A DNA stretch of 64,000 bases from Rhodanobacter sp. LX-99 (lineage in GTDB: Bacteria > Pseudomonadota > Gammaproteobacteria > Xanthomonadales > Rhodanobacteraceae): NCBI RefSeq assembly GCF_018599185.1, contig NZ_JAHFVL010000002.1, forward strand, positions 248,001 through 312,000. Reading direction: 5' to 3'. Of this stretch, positions 55,785 to 64,000 are shown piece by piece (positions within the stretch are counted from its first letter, which is position 1; every line of letters starts with the position of its first letter). The notes beneath the pieces were generated by a model. That model was given only the letters and a program-made list of their open reading frames with translations, did not search any database and was not told the DNA's origin. The translations under genes and the position numbers were made by a program.

Positions 55785-56306
55785 TCATTCGCCGATGCGC
55801 CGCCAAACCGAAATGGGCACGTTGCCGTCCGGACGCGGCGGCACCCGATAGCTGAGCGTGTCGCCGCGCAACTCGAAGGCGCGGCGTTGCTCTTGCCCCT
55901 CCCAATTGGGGAAGGAGGCGCCTTCGATACGGAACACCAGCTGGTGCCGGCCCGGATCGACCGCCATCGTGCCGTAATGGGTGCTCGCGCCCATCACGGC
56001 CGCCCGGTATTCCTGCGCGCTGGCCTTGGCCTTGTCCGGGTTGGCGAAGCGTGGGCGGTCGGCGCGGAAAAGCTGCAGCGAGTAGTGCCCAGCGCGGTCG
56101 ATCAGCAGCAGGCCCTTCGGCGCATCGCCATAGTCGTGCGAGCGCGAACCGTCCGGATGCAGCACGTCGGCCGCCACCAGCGTCCAGGTTCCGGCCAGCG
56201 AAACATCGCCGCGGGTGTCGGCCGCCCCGATGCCCAAGGACCAGGCCACGCCGGGCAGCAGGCAGGCGATGGCGGCAAGGCGGGGGAACAGGCGGTGCAG
56301 GTTCAT
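55785..56306 (-). CDS. Lipocalin-like domain secreted protein
   Basis: The 173-aa precursor has a signal peptide (MNLHRLFPRLAAIACLLPGV to AWS). A lipocalin-like domain follows (GTWTLVAADVLHPDGSRSHD, GDAPKGLLLIDRAGHYSLQL, HYGTMAVDPGRHQLVFRIEG). Such proteins bind small hydrophobic molecules, but the ligand is unknown. It is divergent from a LysR gene, with a palindromic LysR-type site between them, so it is the likely target. Confidence 0.8.
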   Translation of the reverse strand: MNLHRLFPRLAAIACLLPGVAWSLGIGAADTRGDVSLAGTWTLVAADVLHPDGSRSHDYGDAPKGLLLIDRAGHYSLQLFRADRPRFANPDKAKASAQEYRAAVMGASTHYGTMAVDPGRHQLVFRIEGASFPNWEGQEQRRAFELRGDTLSYRVPPRPDGNVPISVWRRIGE

Positions 56307-56394
56307 GGGGCTTTCCTCTTTCGAAATCGGGTGGCGCGCTCGTGGGTGAGGCCTCGCCGATCGTAGGGCTTGCCGACACGCGGAAAAACCGAAT

Positions 56395-56419
56395 AATTCG
56401 AGGGCAACACTTTCGAATT
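56395..56419. promoter_or_regulatory. LysR-type binding palindrome
   Basis: AATTCGA (56395-56401), 11 nt, TCGAATT (56413-56419) is a perfect 7-bp-arm inverted repeat with the T-N11-A spacing of LysR regulators. It lies 8 nt before the LysR start and 88 nt from the divergent lipocalin-like gene. Confidence 0.8.
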
Positions 56420-56427
56420 TCTTACCG

Positions 56428-57312
56428 ATGCCGCTCCCCAATCTCGACATGGACGCTTTGCGCAGCCTGGTGGCGATCCTGCGCCTGGGCGGACTGGCCC
56501 GTGCCGCGGAGCGGATCGGGCGCTCGCCCTCGGCGATCAGCCAGCAGATGCGCAAGCTGGAGTTGCAGTTGGGCCAGCCGCTGTTCCGCAAACAGGGCCG
56601 CCGCGTGGTGTTGACCGAGGCGGGCGACCGGGTACACGCCTACGCACGCCGCATCCTGGAACTCAATGACGAAGCGGTCCACGCGGTGCGCGGCGCGGCG
56701 ATCGGCGGTACGGTGCGCTTCGGCCTGCCGGGCGATTTCGCCGAGTCCTGGTTGCCGGCGGCGTTGGGACAGTTCCGGAAGGCCTACCCGGCGGTGCGGG
56801 TGGATGTGCTGGTCGAGCGCAACGGGGTGCTGCTCGAACGGCTCGATCGCGGCGAGCTCGACCTGGTCCTTGCGCTGAACCAGGGCGGGCGCGCGGACGC
56901 CGAGCGTCTGGCCACGCTGCCGATGATCTGGATCGGGGCGGCAGGAGCGGGCGAGGTCGTGCGGACCGATACGGCGCTGGATCTGGCGCTCTACCAGCCG
57001 CCGTGCTTCTTCCGCCAGGCGGGTACGGCCGCACTGGATCGGGTCGGCATCGCCTGGCGGCCGGCCTTCGTCACCGCCAGCCTGCACAGCCTGTGGGCCG
57101 GCGTGGCCGCGGGCCTGGGTATCACCGTGCGCACGGGCGCCGACCTGCCGCCTTCGCTGGTGCGCCTGGATGAACGCCACGGCCTGCCGCCGCTGCCGGG
57201 CGTGGACCTGTGCCTGCATGTCGCCCCCGGCCCCCCGTCGGCGGCGCTGACGCACCTGCGGCAAGCGGTGATGGAGCAGGCGCGGATGCATCTGGCCCGG
57301 AACACGGAATAA
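56428..57312 (+). CDS. LysR family transcriptional regulator
   Basis: The 294-aa protein has the LysR HTH (LRSLVAILRLGGLARAAERI then GRSPSAISQQMRKLELQLGQPLFRKQGRRVVLT) and a C-terminal periplasmic-binding-like effector domain (VRFGLPGDFAESWLPAALGQFRKAYPAVRVDVLVERN). It is divergent from the lipocalin-like gene with a palindrome between them, so self-repression and control of the neighbour are likely. The effector is unknown. Confidence 0.92.
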   Translation: MPLPNLDMDALRSLVAILRLGGLARAAERIGRSPSAISQQMRKLELQLGQPLFRKQGRRVVLTEAGDRVHAYARRILELNDEAVHAVRGAAIGGTVRFGLPGDFAESWLPAALGQFRKAYPAVRVDVLVERNGVLLERLDRGELDLVLALNQGGRADAERLATLPMIWIGAAGAGEVVRTDTALDLALYQPPCFFRQAGTAALDRVGIAWRPAFVTASLHSLWAGVAAGLGITVRTGADLPPSLVRLDERHGLPPLPGVDLCLHVAPGPPSAALTHLRQAVMEQARMHLARNTE

Positions 57313-57733
57313 AAGGGACGCGGCTAATCAACCCTTGCCCAGGCGAGCTAACCGGGCCGCCATTTCGCCGCCGGGGTCGATAGGCACGCACTGCTCTTCC
57401 CCGTGATGGAGCACGCTCCGATCCGCGCCAGCATGCAACAGTAGCGCGGTCGAGCATGGCCAGTCCCGGCGCGTCGACATCGACGGCGCCGGCCCATGCT
57501 GTTTCGAAGCATTCTGCGTGCTGCCCGGGGGCACGCGATACGCATCCTTTCACTGCTTCCCCAACAGCCGAAGCTGTCAGCGGGCTTTGCGAAAAGCCGC
57601 GCGCAGCGCCAAACCAAGCAAAAAAACGGCAAGACAGAGGGCATGGCAGGTTTCCCGGCGAATCCCCGGAGCGCGCGGCTTCCACCCTCCTCGGTCGACC
57701 GGTCTGCCATGCCCCGGAATCGCCGAACGATGC
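57313..57733. other. Gene-free interval with possible decayed coding trace
   Basis: A minus-strand frame (57534-57328) contains STALLLHAGADRSVLHHGEE, faintly like an ankyrin repeat, but it is isolated and short. No other feature is seen. It may be the remnant of a lost gene. Confidence 0.35.
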
Positions 57734-59404
57734 TCAGTACCGCGCTGCGGTCAGCGGTGCATCGGCCCACTGCCACGCGGCGGCCTGCCGCTTCGAGGTT
57801 TCGCGCGCGGCGTCGGTCTGCCCGAGTTTCTGTTGCGCCTGCGCCAGGCCGAACAGCGACCAGCCGTTGAGCGGGTAGGTCTTCAGGTCCTGGTCGAACG
57901 CTTCCGCCGCGCCCTTGGCGTCGCCCGCTTCGAGCAGCGCGGCGCCCAGGTAGGGGCGGACTGGCAGCGGCCAGTCGGCCGGTTCGTTGTAGGCCAGGGC
58001 GTCCTCGGCGGCTGCCGCTTCGCGCAACGCGGCGATGGCCTGCGCGCGCTTGCCCCGCGTGCGCAGCAGTTCGCCGCGCAGCAGGGCATCGGCTACCCGC
58101 AGGACGCCGTCGGCGTGATTGATGTCGAAGAAGCTCACCTTCGCCATGGCCGGGTCGACGGCGATCGCATGCAGGGCGTCGGCCTCGCGCGCGGCCTCGG
58201 CCAGTGCGCCCTTGCGCGCGTGCGCCATGCCGCGGGCGAAGTGCCGGATCGCGGCAGGGTACGGCAGTTCCGGCGGCGCGGCGGCATCGGCGAGGATCGC
58301 GTCCCAGTCGCCGAAGCGGACCTGGGTGAGCAGCGGCGTGACCACGAACTGCTGCATGAATTCCATCGGCGCCTCGCCCATCACGGCACGGTCGGCGCGC
58401 CGGGCGGTCTGCTCGGCCGCCTGCAGCGCCAGCGTGCGCGACCCGGTCAGGCCCGTCGTCATCGTGGCGAAGTGCCAGTTGTGCGGCACGTAGCCCAGCG
58501 GGTAGACCCCGTTGCTGCCGCGGCACATCGCCAGGAAATTCTTGTCCGCAGTGGTGGCGGAGAGATTGGTCAGGGTTGCGTCGTGGTAGCGGCCGACGCG
58601 GATGTAGATGTGCGCCGGCATGTGCACCAGATGGCCCGAGCCGGGCGCCAGCGCCGCCAGGGCGTCCGCCCAGGGCTCGGCGCGCTGCGGTTCGGGCGAG
58701 GCCTCGATGGCATGGATGTAGTAGTGCATCGCGCCGATGTGGCGCGGGTTGCGCGCCAGCACGCGTTCCAGTTCGCCGAGCAGGCGCGGGGTGAATGCCG
58801 CCGGAGCGCCGTCCTTTTCCCAGTACGCCCATGGCGAGAGATCCATCAACGCTTCCGCGTACAGGGTTGCCGCATCGTCGTCATCGGGGAACTGCTCGGC
58901 CACGCGCGCCATCGCGTCGGCGTAGGCGCGGTCCAGCGGCTTGCGGTCCTCCGGCACCGGGTCGGCGTAACGCGCCTGCAGCGCCTGGATCAGCGCCCGG
59001 TCGACCGGGCGCGCCGCGGCGGCCAGGCTCGCGGCGCGCCCGGCGAGGGCGGTGGCGTCCTTCGCGTGCGCCGGATCCATCGGCAGGTTGATGTTCGGCC
59101 CCAGCACCAGGGCCTGGCCCCAGACGCACATCGCGCATTGCGGGTCCAGCCGCGCCGCCTCGGCGAAGGCGCGCCCGGCCGCTTCGTGGTTGAAGCCGTA
59201 GGCCATGCGCAGGCCCTGATCGAAATAGCGTTGCGCGGCGGGCACCCGGGTGGCCACGTCGTGGTGCAGGTCGCCGAAGGTATCGAACAGCGGCAGCGCG
59301 GCAGCCTCGGGGGCGGATGCGGTGTCGCTGGCCGCCTTCGGCGCCGGGTCGCAGCCCACCAGCAGGATCGCCAGCAGCAGCAGGAGCAAGGATCGACGGA
59401 TCAT
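57734..59404 (-). CDS. TPR-repeat lipoprotein
   Basis: The 556-aa precursor has lipobox LLVGC (Cys18). It is built of helical tetratricopeptide-like pairs (AQRYFDQGLRMAYGFNHEAA, AFAEAARLDPQCAMCVWGQA, ERVLARNPRHIGAMHYYIHA, RGKRAQAIAALREAAAAEDA). Sequences such as SGHLVHMPAHIYIRVGRYHD recur in a family of uncharacterised secreted TPR proteins in Lysobacterales and Acidobacteria. Function is unknown, perhaps scaffold or peptidase-associated. GGGAGA lies before ATG 59404. The frame is open further upstream without support. Confidence 0.85.
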   Translation of the reverse strand: MIRRSLLLLLLAILLVGCDPAPKAASDTASAPEAAALPLFDTFGDLHHDVATRVPAAQRYFDQGLRMAYGFNHEAAGRAFAEAARLDPQCAMCVWGQALVLGPNINLPMDPAHAKDATALAGRAASLAAAARPVDRALIQALQARYADPVPEDRKPLDRAYADAMARVAEQFPDDDDAATLYAEALMDLSPWAYWEKDGAPAAFTPRLLGELERVLARNPRHIGAMHYYIHAIEASPEPQRAEPWADALAALAPGSGHLVHMPAHIYIRVGRYHDATLTNLSATTADKNFLAMCRGSNGVYPLGYVPHNWHFATMTTGLTGSRTLALQAAEQTARRADRAVMGEAPMEFMQQFVVTPLLTQVRFGDWDAILADAAAPPELPYPAAIRHFARGMAHARKGALAEAAREADALHAIAVDPAMAKVSFFDINHADGVLRVADALLRGELLRTRGKRAQAIAALREAAAAEDALAYNEPADWPLPVRPYLGAALLEAGDAKGAAEAFDQDLKTYPLNGWSLFGLAQAQQKLGQTDAARETSKRQAAAWQWADAPLTAARY

Positions 59405-59927
59405 CGTGGTTCTCCCGTGGTGTTGCCAGACCGTAACGAAGCCCGTGTCGGATGCGGGCAAGGGAAACGCGATTGCATTGGTATTGGCGTTGCCGCCGGC
59501 GCCGGATGCGCTACTCCCCAGGTAGCCTCTCCCGGTTGTCCGCCCGCGAAAGGCGGGCTTGAGCCGGTCTTGCATGCATCGATGAAGTCGCCGCCTTGGC
59601 ATTGTCTTGGCTACTTGCCACTGCTGGATTGTTCTGTTGCGCGCTCGAACAAATCGGTACAGGCAGAATGCAAAATGGAACCGCCGAAAGCTCGCCGGCA
59701 CGGCACGAAGGTCCATACGACTATTCATGCGACCTTGAGCCAGGATCACAACCGCATCCACGAAGAATTCAAGCATTCCTACGACGGTGGGCCTCCCCGG
59801 ATGGCAACTGTCGGCGAGTATCGACGAGTGGTGCCCGGCACGGCTCAGGAAAAGCAACCGGCTTGCAGGAAATGACAGCAGACGCGGCGCGAGCCCGTTT
59901 AATTTCCTCCGTCCGGGCTTCAAGGTT
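59405..59927. other. Interval without a convincing gene, containing repeat copy 3
   Basis: The stretch holds the promoter region of the TPR gene, a hairpin (GCCCGC-GAAA-GGCGGGC region near 59542-59560) and a dispersed repeat at its right end. Open frames here lack ribosome sites and family features. Confidence 0.5.
59899..59921. repeat. Dispersed repeat copy 3
   Basis: TTAATTTCCTCCGTCCGGGC then TTC matches the core of copies 1 and 2 in inverse orientation with a few changes. Its flanks AGCCCG and CGGGCT (59892-59919) can pair as a 6-bp stem. Confidence 0.6.
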
Positions 59928-60311
59928 TCAGCGCGGCCGCAGCCAGTTCAGGTAGATCAGTTGCGCCTTGTCCTCGGCGCGCACGCCTTCGCGCTCCTCC
60001 GTCACCACGGCCCAACGCGGCGCCGGGCCGCCACCGGGCAGGCCGAACACCTGTACCTCCACACCGTGGGGCAAGGGGAACCGGGTAGCCAGCACCATCA
60101 CGTCGTCGATTTTCGCCACGAGCATGGCGGGCTTGTCGGCCGGGCTGGTATCCCATCCGGACACGATGCGGATCTTCACTTCGCTGGGAGGCGTCTCGCT
60201 GCGATGATCGAGCGACAAACCGTCGATCTTCTGCAGCAGTTCGTTCAACTGCGGCTTGCTCCAGTCAACGTCGCCGACATTGACGTCCGAGCGGTTCTTG
60301 TCGCGTGCCAT
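59928..60311 (-). CDS. Hypothetical protein
   Basis: The 127-aa product from ATG 60311 (GAGAGGGGG upstream) begins MARDKNRSDVNVGDVDWSKP and contains VKIRIVSGWDTSPADKPAML, VLATRFPLPHGVEVQVFGLP and KAQLIYLNWLRPR. It is probably a cytoplasmic alpha/beta protein. No family is recognised. It precedes repeat copy 3. Confidence 0.6.
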   Translation of the reverse strand: MARDKNRSDVNVGDVDWSKPQLNELLQKIDGLSLDHRSETPPSEVKIRIVSGWDTSPADKPAMLVAKIDDVMVLATRFPLPHGVEVQVFGLPGGGPAPRWAVVTEEREGVRAEDKAQLIYLNWLRPR

Positions 60312-60564
60312 GCGTTGCCCCCTCTCGCAAGAGTGCACGCCGGACGACCCGCGATCCGCATCGGGTTGCCTGACGATCAACCGGCACCGGCGCCCGGCAA
60401 CCGCAGTGGCGTGCTTGACCGGAACCTAACACGTTCCGGACCGATAAGGCGACGGAGGAAGTCCAATGGCTTCCGGATGGGTTCGCTCTTGCCTCGGCCG
60501 TCCAGGTCATCGGCCTCCGGTGCCACGTGGCCGGTCGCCCTTGTTCATGCTTGAACACGATCGC

Positions 60565-61326
60565 TCAGAACGGGTGCTGCCGGTAAAACTGCTCGAGCTG
60601 CCGATAGACGTCCGGCAAGTGCTGGCGCAATGCTGCCGGTGCCTCGAAAAACTGCTCGCTGGCCACCGCGAAGAACTCGGCCGGGCTTTCAAGGGCATAC
60701 GGGTCGATCGGCAACTCGGCTCCATTGCGTCGCTCCTCCTGCAGGCGATCCCACGCGCTCGAGAAGGCCTGCGACCACGCACGGCGATCCATGCGCCGAT
60801 GCAATGGCGGAAAGCCGTTGGCGTCGCCGTTGAGCATGTCGAGCTTGTGCGCCATTTCGTGGATGACCACGTTGTGCCCGGGTTTCTTCCCGGTGCTCAG
60901 CACATCCGCCCACGACAGGATCACCGGTCCACGGCCCCACGCCTCACCGGCCATCACGCTGCTGGTCTGGTGAACGACCCCCGCCGCGTCCATGTGCGGG
61001 CGCCGTGGAATGAACGCGTCCGGGTACACGATGACGCTGTGCCAACCCTCGTACCAGTCCATGCCCAGTTTCAGGATGGGTAGGCAGGCATGTGCCGCGA
61101 TCAGGACGCGGTCGGCGTCCTCGAGATGCAGACCCTTGGTCGGCTCCAGCGACTTGCTCTCCAGGAACAGCGTTGCCAGCACGCGCAGCGTGGCCTGGTC
61201 GGTAGCGCCCAGTCGGCGCGCCGGGGCACAGCGCTGCAGCGCATTTCGCCAGAGTTCTTCGGCGATCGGGCGCCGGACGAGGATGCGTCGTAAACGCCAG
61301 TTTCTGATTTTGTCGAACATGGCCAC
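60565..61326 (-). CDS. mtfA: MtfA zinc peptidase (Mlc titration factor A)
   Basis: MtfA binds the glucose repressor Mlc and has aminopeptidase activity in E. coli. The 253-aa protein has the M90 zinc motif HEMAH (156-160), the family blocks GMDWYEGWHSVIVYPDAF, GRGPVILSWADVL, KLDMLNGDANGFPPL, and the third-ligand region ESPAEFFAVASEQFFE. Two possible starts differ by 2 residues (61326, 61320). No Mlc/dgsA gene is in the window. An uncharacterised HExxH protein gene lies just upstream on the same strand. Confidence 0.9.
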   Translation of the reverse strand: MAMFDKIRNWRLRRILVRRPIAEELWRNALQRCAPARRLGATDQATLRVLATLFLESKSLEPTKGLHLEDADRVLIAAHACLPILKLGMDWYEGWHSVIVYPDAFIPRRPHMDAAGVVHQTSSVMAGEAWGRGPVILSWADVLSTGKKPGHNVVIHEMAHKLDMLNGDANGFPPLHRRMDRRAWSQAFSSAWDRLQEERRNGAELPIDPYALESPAEFFAVASEQFFEAPAALRQHLPDVYRQLEQFYRQHPF

Positions 61327-61433
61327 ATGCTGGAGGGAAGCGTAGAGCCATGAGCATCTGGGCCGAGGTGCACTTTCTCAAGCGAAACGGGGCCATCTCG
61401 ATGCGGTCCCGTTCCGCCCCTGTTCGTCGGCGT

Positions 61434-62054
61434 CTATATATTGCGCATGAAGTTGTACAGGAGATTCCGCTTGAAGCGGTTGGAGGGATACCGGTCCTTG
61501 CCCTGGTAGTGAGGGTGTTTGGCGACCAGCAACACCAGGTTGGCTGCATCCTTCTCTTCGATGTAGTACGCGCCGGTGCGCATCGCCTTCGCCGCGATGC
61601 GCTTGGCTTCCCGGTAGATGCCCGCACCCCCTTCGTCGTTGTCGCTCAACGGCACGGGAATGTCGGGGGTGGTGCGGGCATCGCCGAGGGTGCGGGTCAG
61701 GAAGAAGGCCTGCGCGAGGTAGGCGACGGCCTCGTCCTCGAAGCCGGAGTGTTCGCCGATGCTGCGCATGTCCAGGATGGCGTGCGTGCATTCATGCAGG
61801 ATCAGCCCGAGGTCGTGGAGCGAGGCGAAATTTGCCGTCGGGGAGATTTCCAGCCGGTCCTGGTCCTGCCGATAGCTGGCAGCGGCTTTGCGGTTGACTG
61901 CCGTGCCGAGCTTTATGTCGCCGCTGGCCACGGCGCTTGCGACATCCTTGCGGTAGGCGTCCGGCCAGATCTTGTACGCCTTGAACTTGAAGTTCACCGC
62001 GTTGATGGACGGATGGGTTTTGAGAAACCGGACCACCTGATCGCGCACGTTCAT
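61434..62054 (-). CDS. Uncharacterised putative zinc metallopeptidase (HECTH motif)
   Basis: From ATG 62054 the product has 206 aa and begins MNVRDQVVRFLKTHPSINAV. The centre carries LGLILHECTHAILD, an HExxH zinc motif at residues 87-91, followed 15-17 residues later by FEDEAVAYLAQAFFL, whose Glu could be the third ligand (gluzincin-like spacing). No signal peptide is seen. No family is recognised. It lies 107 nt upstream of mtfA, another zinc peptidase, in the same orientation. Peptidase activity is inference from the motif. Confidence 0.7.
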   Translation of the reverse strand: MNVRDQVVRFLKTHPSINAVNFKFKAYKIWPDAYRKDVASAVASGDIKLGTAVNRKAAASYRQDQDRLEISPTANFASLHDLGLILHECTHAILDMRSIGEHSGFEDEAVAYLAQAFFLTRTLGDARTTPDIPVPLSDNDEGGAGIYREAKRIAAKAMRTGAYYIEEKDAANLVLLVAKHPHYQGKDRYPSNRFKRNLLYNFMRNI

Positions 62055-62229
62055 CGATGCTCTCCGTTGAGACCTCGGGCATGGAAACCCAGGTTGTCGC
62101 CGAAAGCTTGATGTACGCATGAAGAGATGCTTACGAAGTCTTACCTGGCCCGGGCAAACGGCGGGTTGCGTGAACTTGCCCGGGTCGGGCGGCTGCCGGA
62201 TCGTTCAAGTCGTTCCCGGCGCGTCTTTG

Positions 62230-63450
62230 CTACTTCCCGCGCGCCAGCTGCTCTTCCACCGCGCTGAACGCGGAGCGCCCGCCCAGCCGTTGATCCGGCA
62301 TGCCGGTCGCGAACCAGGCCACGCCGGTGCCATGTTCGCGATCCACCCACAGCCCCGCCTGCAGGCCGTAGGCGGAGCCGGAATGCCCGATGCGTTCGAT
62401 GCCGTCGCCGAACGGATCATCGTGACAGCCGGTGGCCGGCGTGGCCAGGGTTTGCACGGCCATGCCGTAACGGCAGAAGAAGCCCTTGCCGCGGTCGTCG
62501 GTGTCTTCCTCCCAGGTCAGGCCGTTGCCGTCGCGGTACTGCCAGAGCGGCGTGATCAGCGCCTGCACGGAGGCGGGCGCCAGCAGCTGCACGCCGTCGA
62601 TGCGGCCGTTGTCCAGCAGCAGGCGGCCGATGCGCGCGAGGCCCTTGGCCGAGATGCGCAGGCCGCCCTGCGGCGAGAACAGTGCGCCGTTCTCGCCGGC
62701 ACGCCAATGCGCGAGATTGCAGCTGCCGTCCTGGGCGGGAACTACCGGGCAGTCCGGTTTGCGGCCGTGGTTGTCGTCCTTCACCGGCTTGCCGTCGGCG
62801 TCGTACAGCACCACCGCGCGGGCAGCGGCTGCCGCACTGCAGGTGTCCCAGTTGAAGCAGCCGCCGATGTGCAGCGGCTTCAGCACCAGGCGCTGCATCA
62901 GCCGGTCGAAGCGCTCGCCGGTGGCCCGCTCCATCGCTTGCGCCACCAGCGGGAAGTTGAGGTTGGTGTAGCGGAAATACGTTCCCGGCGCGTGCCGGGC
63001 GTCCCAGGCGCGCGGATCCTTGAGGATGTCGCGCAGCTGTCCATCCAGCGGTGTCTGCCAATAGCCGGCCGCGTCGGTGAGGCTGGAACGGTGCGACATC
63101 AGCAGGCGCAGCGTGATGGGCGTATCGGGGAAGGCCGGATTGCGCAGCGGCCAGCCCAGTTGCCCGGAGACGTCGGCATCCAGGTCGAGTTTTCCGGCCT
63201 CCACCAGGCGCATCACGCCGATGGCGGTGACCAGCTTGGAGATCGAGGCGATGCGCACCGGGTCGTCCGCGCTGACCTTGCGTCCGGCGGCCTTGTCGGC
63301 GAAGCCGTGGACCTGGGTGGACGTGACGCCGTCGCGGTCGAAGCCGACACGGACGGTGGCGACGGGACTGCCCGCCCGTGCCGTACCGGCGAGAAGCAGC
63401 AGGCCGAGCAGGCAACAGCTTCCGCCTTTGCGCATCCGGCGAGTGCTCAT
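62230..63450 (-). CDS. Beta-lactamase-family serine hydrolase (class C/esterase fold)
   Basis: The 406-aa precursor has a signal peptide ([20 protein letters not shown] to AGTARA). Its serine penicillin-recognising fold shows SISK (Ser69-Lys72), YTN (Tyr161-Asn163) and a late HSG (in [11 protein letters not shown]). Class C beta-lactamases, PBP4-like D,D-peptidases and esterases share these, so the substrate is open. It is 5 nt downstream of the CocE/NonD gene and likely in the same operon. Confidence 0.87.
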   Translation of the reverse strand: MSTRRMRKGGSCCLLGLLLLAGTARAGSPVATVRVGFDRDGVTSTQVHGFADKAAGRKVSADDPVRIASISKLVTAIGVMRLVEAGKLDLDADVSGQLGWPLRNPAFPDTPITLRLLMSHRSSLTDAAGYWQTPLDGQLRDILKDPRAWDARHAPGTYFRYTNLNFPLVAQAMERATGERFDRLMQRLVLKPLHIGGCFNWDTCSAAAAARAVVLYDADGKPVKDDNHGRKPDCPVVPAQDGSCNLAHWRAGENGALFSPQGGLRISAKGLARIGRLLLDNGRIDGVQLLAPASVQALITPLWQYRDGNGLTWEEDTDDRGKGFFCRYGMAVQTLATPATGCHDDPFGDGIERIGHSGSAYGLQAGLWVDREHGTGVAWFATGMPDQRLGGRSAFSAVEEQLARGK

Positions 63451-63455
63451 CCGGA

Positions 63456-64000
63456 TCAGCCGCCGCGGGTCGAGCCCGCCACCACCGGCAGCAGGACGGC
63501 GCTGCGCCCATCGGGCCCATGTTCGATCGTCACCGTCGCCTTGCGGTAGTCGGATGGCTTGGCGAAGAGGATGTTGGGCACGTAGGTCTGCGGATTGCGG
63601 TCGTAGAGCGGAAACAGGCTGGACTGGATCTGCACCATGATGCGGTGGCCGGGCTTGAACTCGTAGTTCACCGTGGGCAGGCGGAACTTGTATTCCTGCA
63701 CCTGGTTGGCCGGGATCGGCGACGGGTCGGAGAAGCTCTTGCGGTAGCGCCCGCGGAAGATGTCGAGCGAGACCGGCAGCTGGTAGCCGCCCATCGTGGG
63801 ATCGGTCGGATCGGTGCCGGGGTAGACGTCGATCAGCTTGACCACGAAGTCGCCGTCGGTGCCGGTGGTGCTGGCGAAGAGGTCGGCGATCGGCGCGCCC
63901 TGGACGGTCACGGCCTTGGTCAGCACCGGCGTGACGTAGGCGAGCACGTCGGGCCGGGTTTCGGCGAAGCGCTGATCCTGCACGAGCCAGGTGCGCCAAC
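63456..64000 (-). CDS. CocE/NonD family hydrolase, C-terminal part (cut by window edge)
   Basis: About 181 C-terminal residues are visible. They match the jelly-roll C-terminal domain of X-Pro dipeptidyl-peptidase/cocaine esterase proteins: [60 protein letters not shown] and [20 protein letters not shown]. The catalytic alpha/beta domain is outside the window. The gene ends 5 nt before the serine hydrolase start. Confidence 0.9.
   Translation of the reverse strand, partial: WRTWLVQDQRFAETRPDVLAYVTPVLTKAVTVQGAPIADLFASTTGTDGDFVVKLIDVYPGTDPTDPTMGGYQLPVSLDIFRGRYRKSFSDPSPIPANQVQEYKFRLPTVNYEFKPGHRIMVQIQSSLFPLYDRNPQTYVPNILFAKPSDYRKATVTIEHGPDGRSAVLLPVVAGSTRGG

Noticed and set aside
57518..59875. Plus-strand frame of 785 codons opposite the TPR lipoprotein
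   Set aside because: It is very Arg/Gly/Val/His rich with no domain, whereas the minus strand encodes a lipobox and TPR-like helices.

Overview
The window is a high-GC chromosomal segment whose gene content and order fit a gammaproteobacterium of the order Lysobacterales (Xanthomonadales), most likely Rhodanobacteraceae (Rhodanobacter/Dyella type). This assignment is inference from family resemblance and was not tested by a search. About the first 49 kb is dense chromosomal core: dapA, bamC, fdxA, tRNA-Glu, pcnB-folK-panBCD, queG, mug, nnr-tsaE-amidase-mutL, uvrA, rplU-rpmA-obgE. The last 15 kb (about 49-64 kb) is looser, with single small genes, regulators of unknown target, IS and REP debris and several stretches without a gene.

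Region by region. 0-2.4 kb: divergent gcvR (cut by the edge) and dapA, then bamC and convergent fdxA sharing a perfect 23-bp stem terminator. 2.5-6.9 kb: tRNA-Glu(CTC) divergent from pcnB-folK-panB-panC-panD (RNA polyadenylation, folate and pantothenate synthesis). 6.9-14.3 kb: queG and mug on the minus strand, then nnr-tsaE-amidase-mutL on plus. 14.3-23.2 kb: a tandem DUF1684 pair, two crotonases, a periplasmic FKBP, a DUF1289-Nudix-sulfurtransferase operon with overlapping stops and starts, a DUF4139 protein, GNAT and AraC proteins. 23.2-28.9 kb: uvrA-thioesterase-AraC and rplU-rpmA-obgE. 29-31.1 kb: a Fur-box-preceded iron cluster (cupredoxin, FTR1 permease, predicted outer-membrane protein).

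31.2-48.6 kb holds a loose set of branched-chain amino acid catabolism genes: methylcrotonyl-CoA carboxylase beta chain, thiolase, isovaleryl-CoA dehydrogenase, leucine dehydrogenase and a fused acyl-CoA mutase (IcmF type). Between them lie a lipidated S8 autotransporter protease, a phospholipase D/cardiolipin synthase, an M48 lipoprotein peptidase and a TetR-hydrolase pair with a visible operator. 48.6-64 kb holds a DUF4160/DUF2442 pair, two decayed IS3 fragments joined head to head, a cytochrome c, an XRE-type regulator with tandem operators, a 162-bp MITE-like element, a RAYT transposase fragment with dispersed repeats, a LysR regulator divergent from a lipocalin-like protein, a TPR lipoprotein, two tandem zinc-peptidase-like genes (one is MtfA), and a serine hydrolase followed by a partial CocE/NonD hydrolase.

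The most unusual observations are an in-frame palindromic repeat inside the icmF coding sequence, the MITE-like element, a gene whose 3' end runs through REP/RAYT debris, an uncharacterised HECTH protein beside MtfA, and the NalP-like lipidated autotransporter. No CRISPR array, prophage or recognisable new defence system was found.
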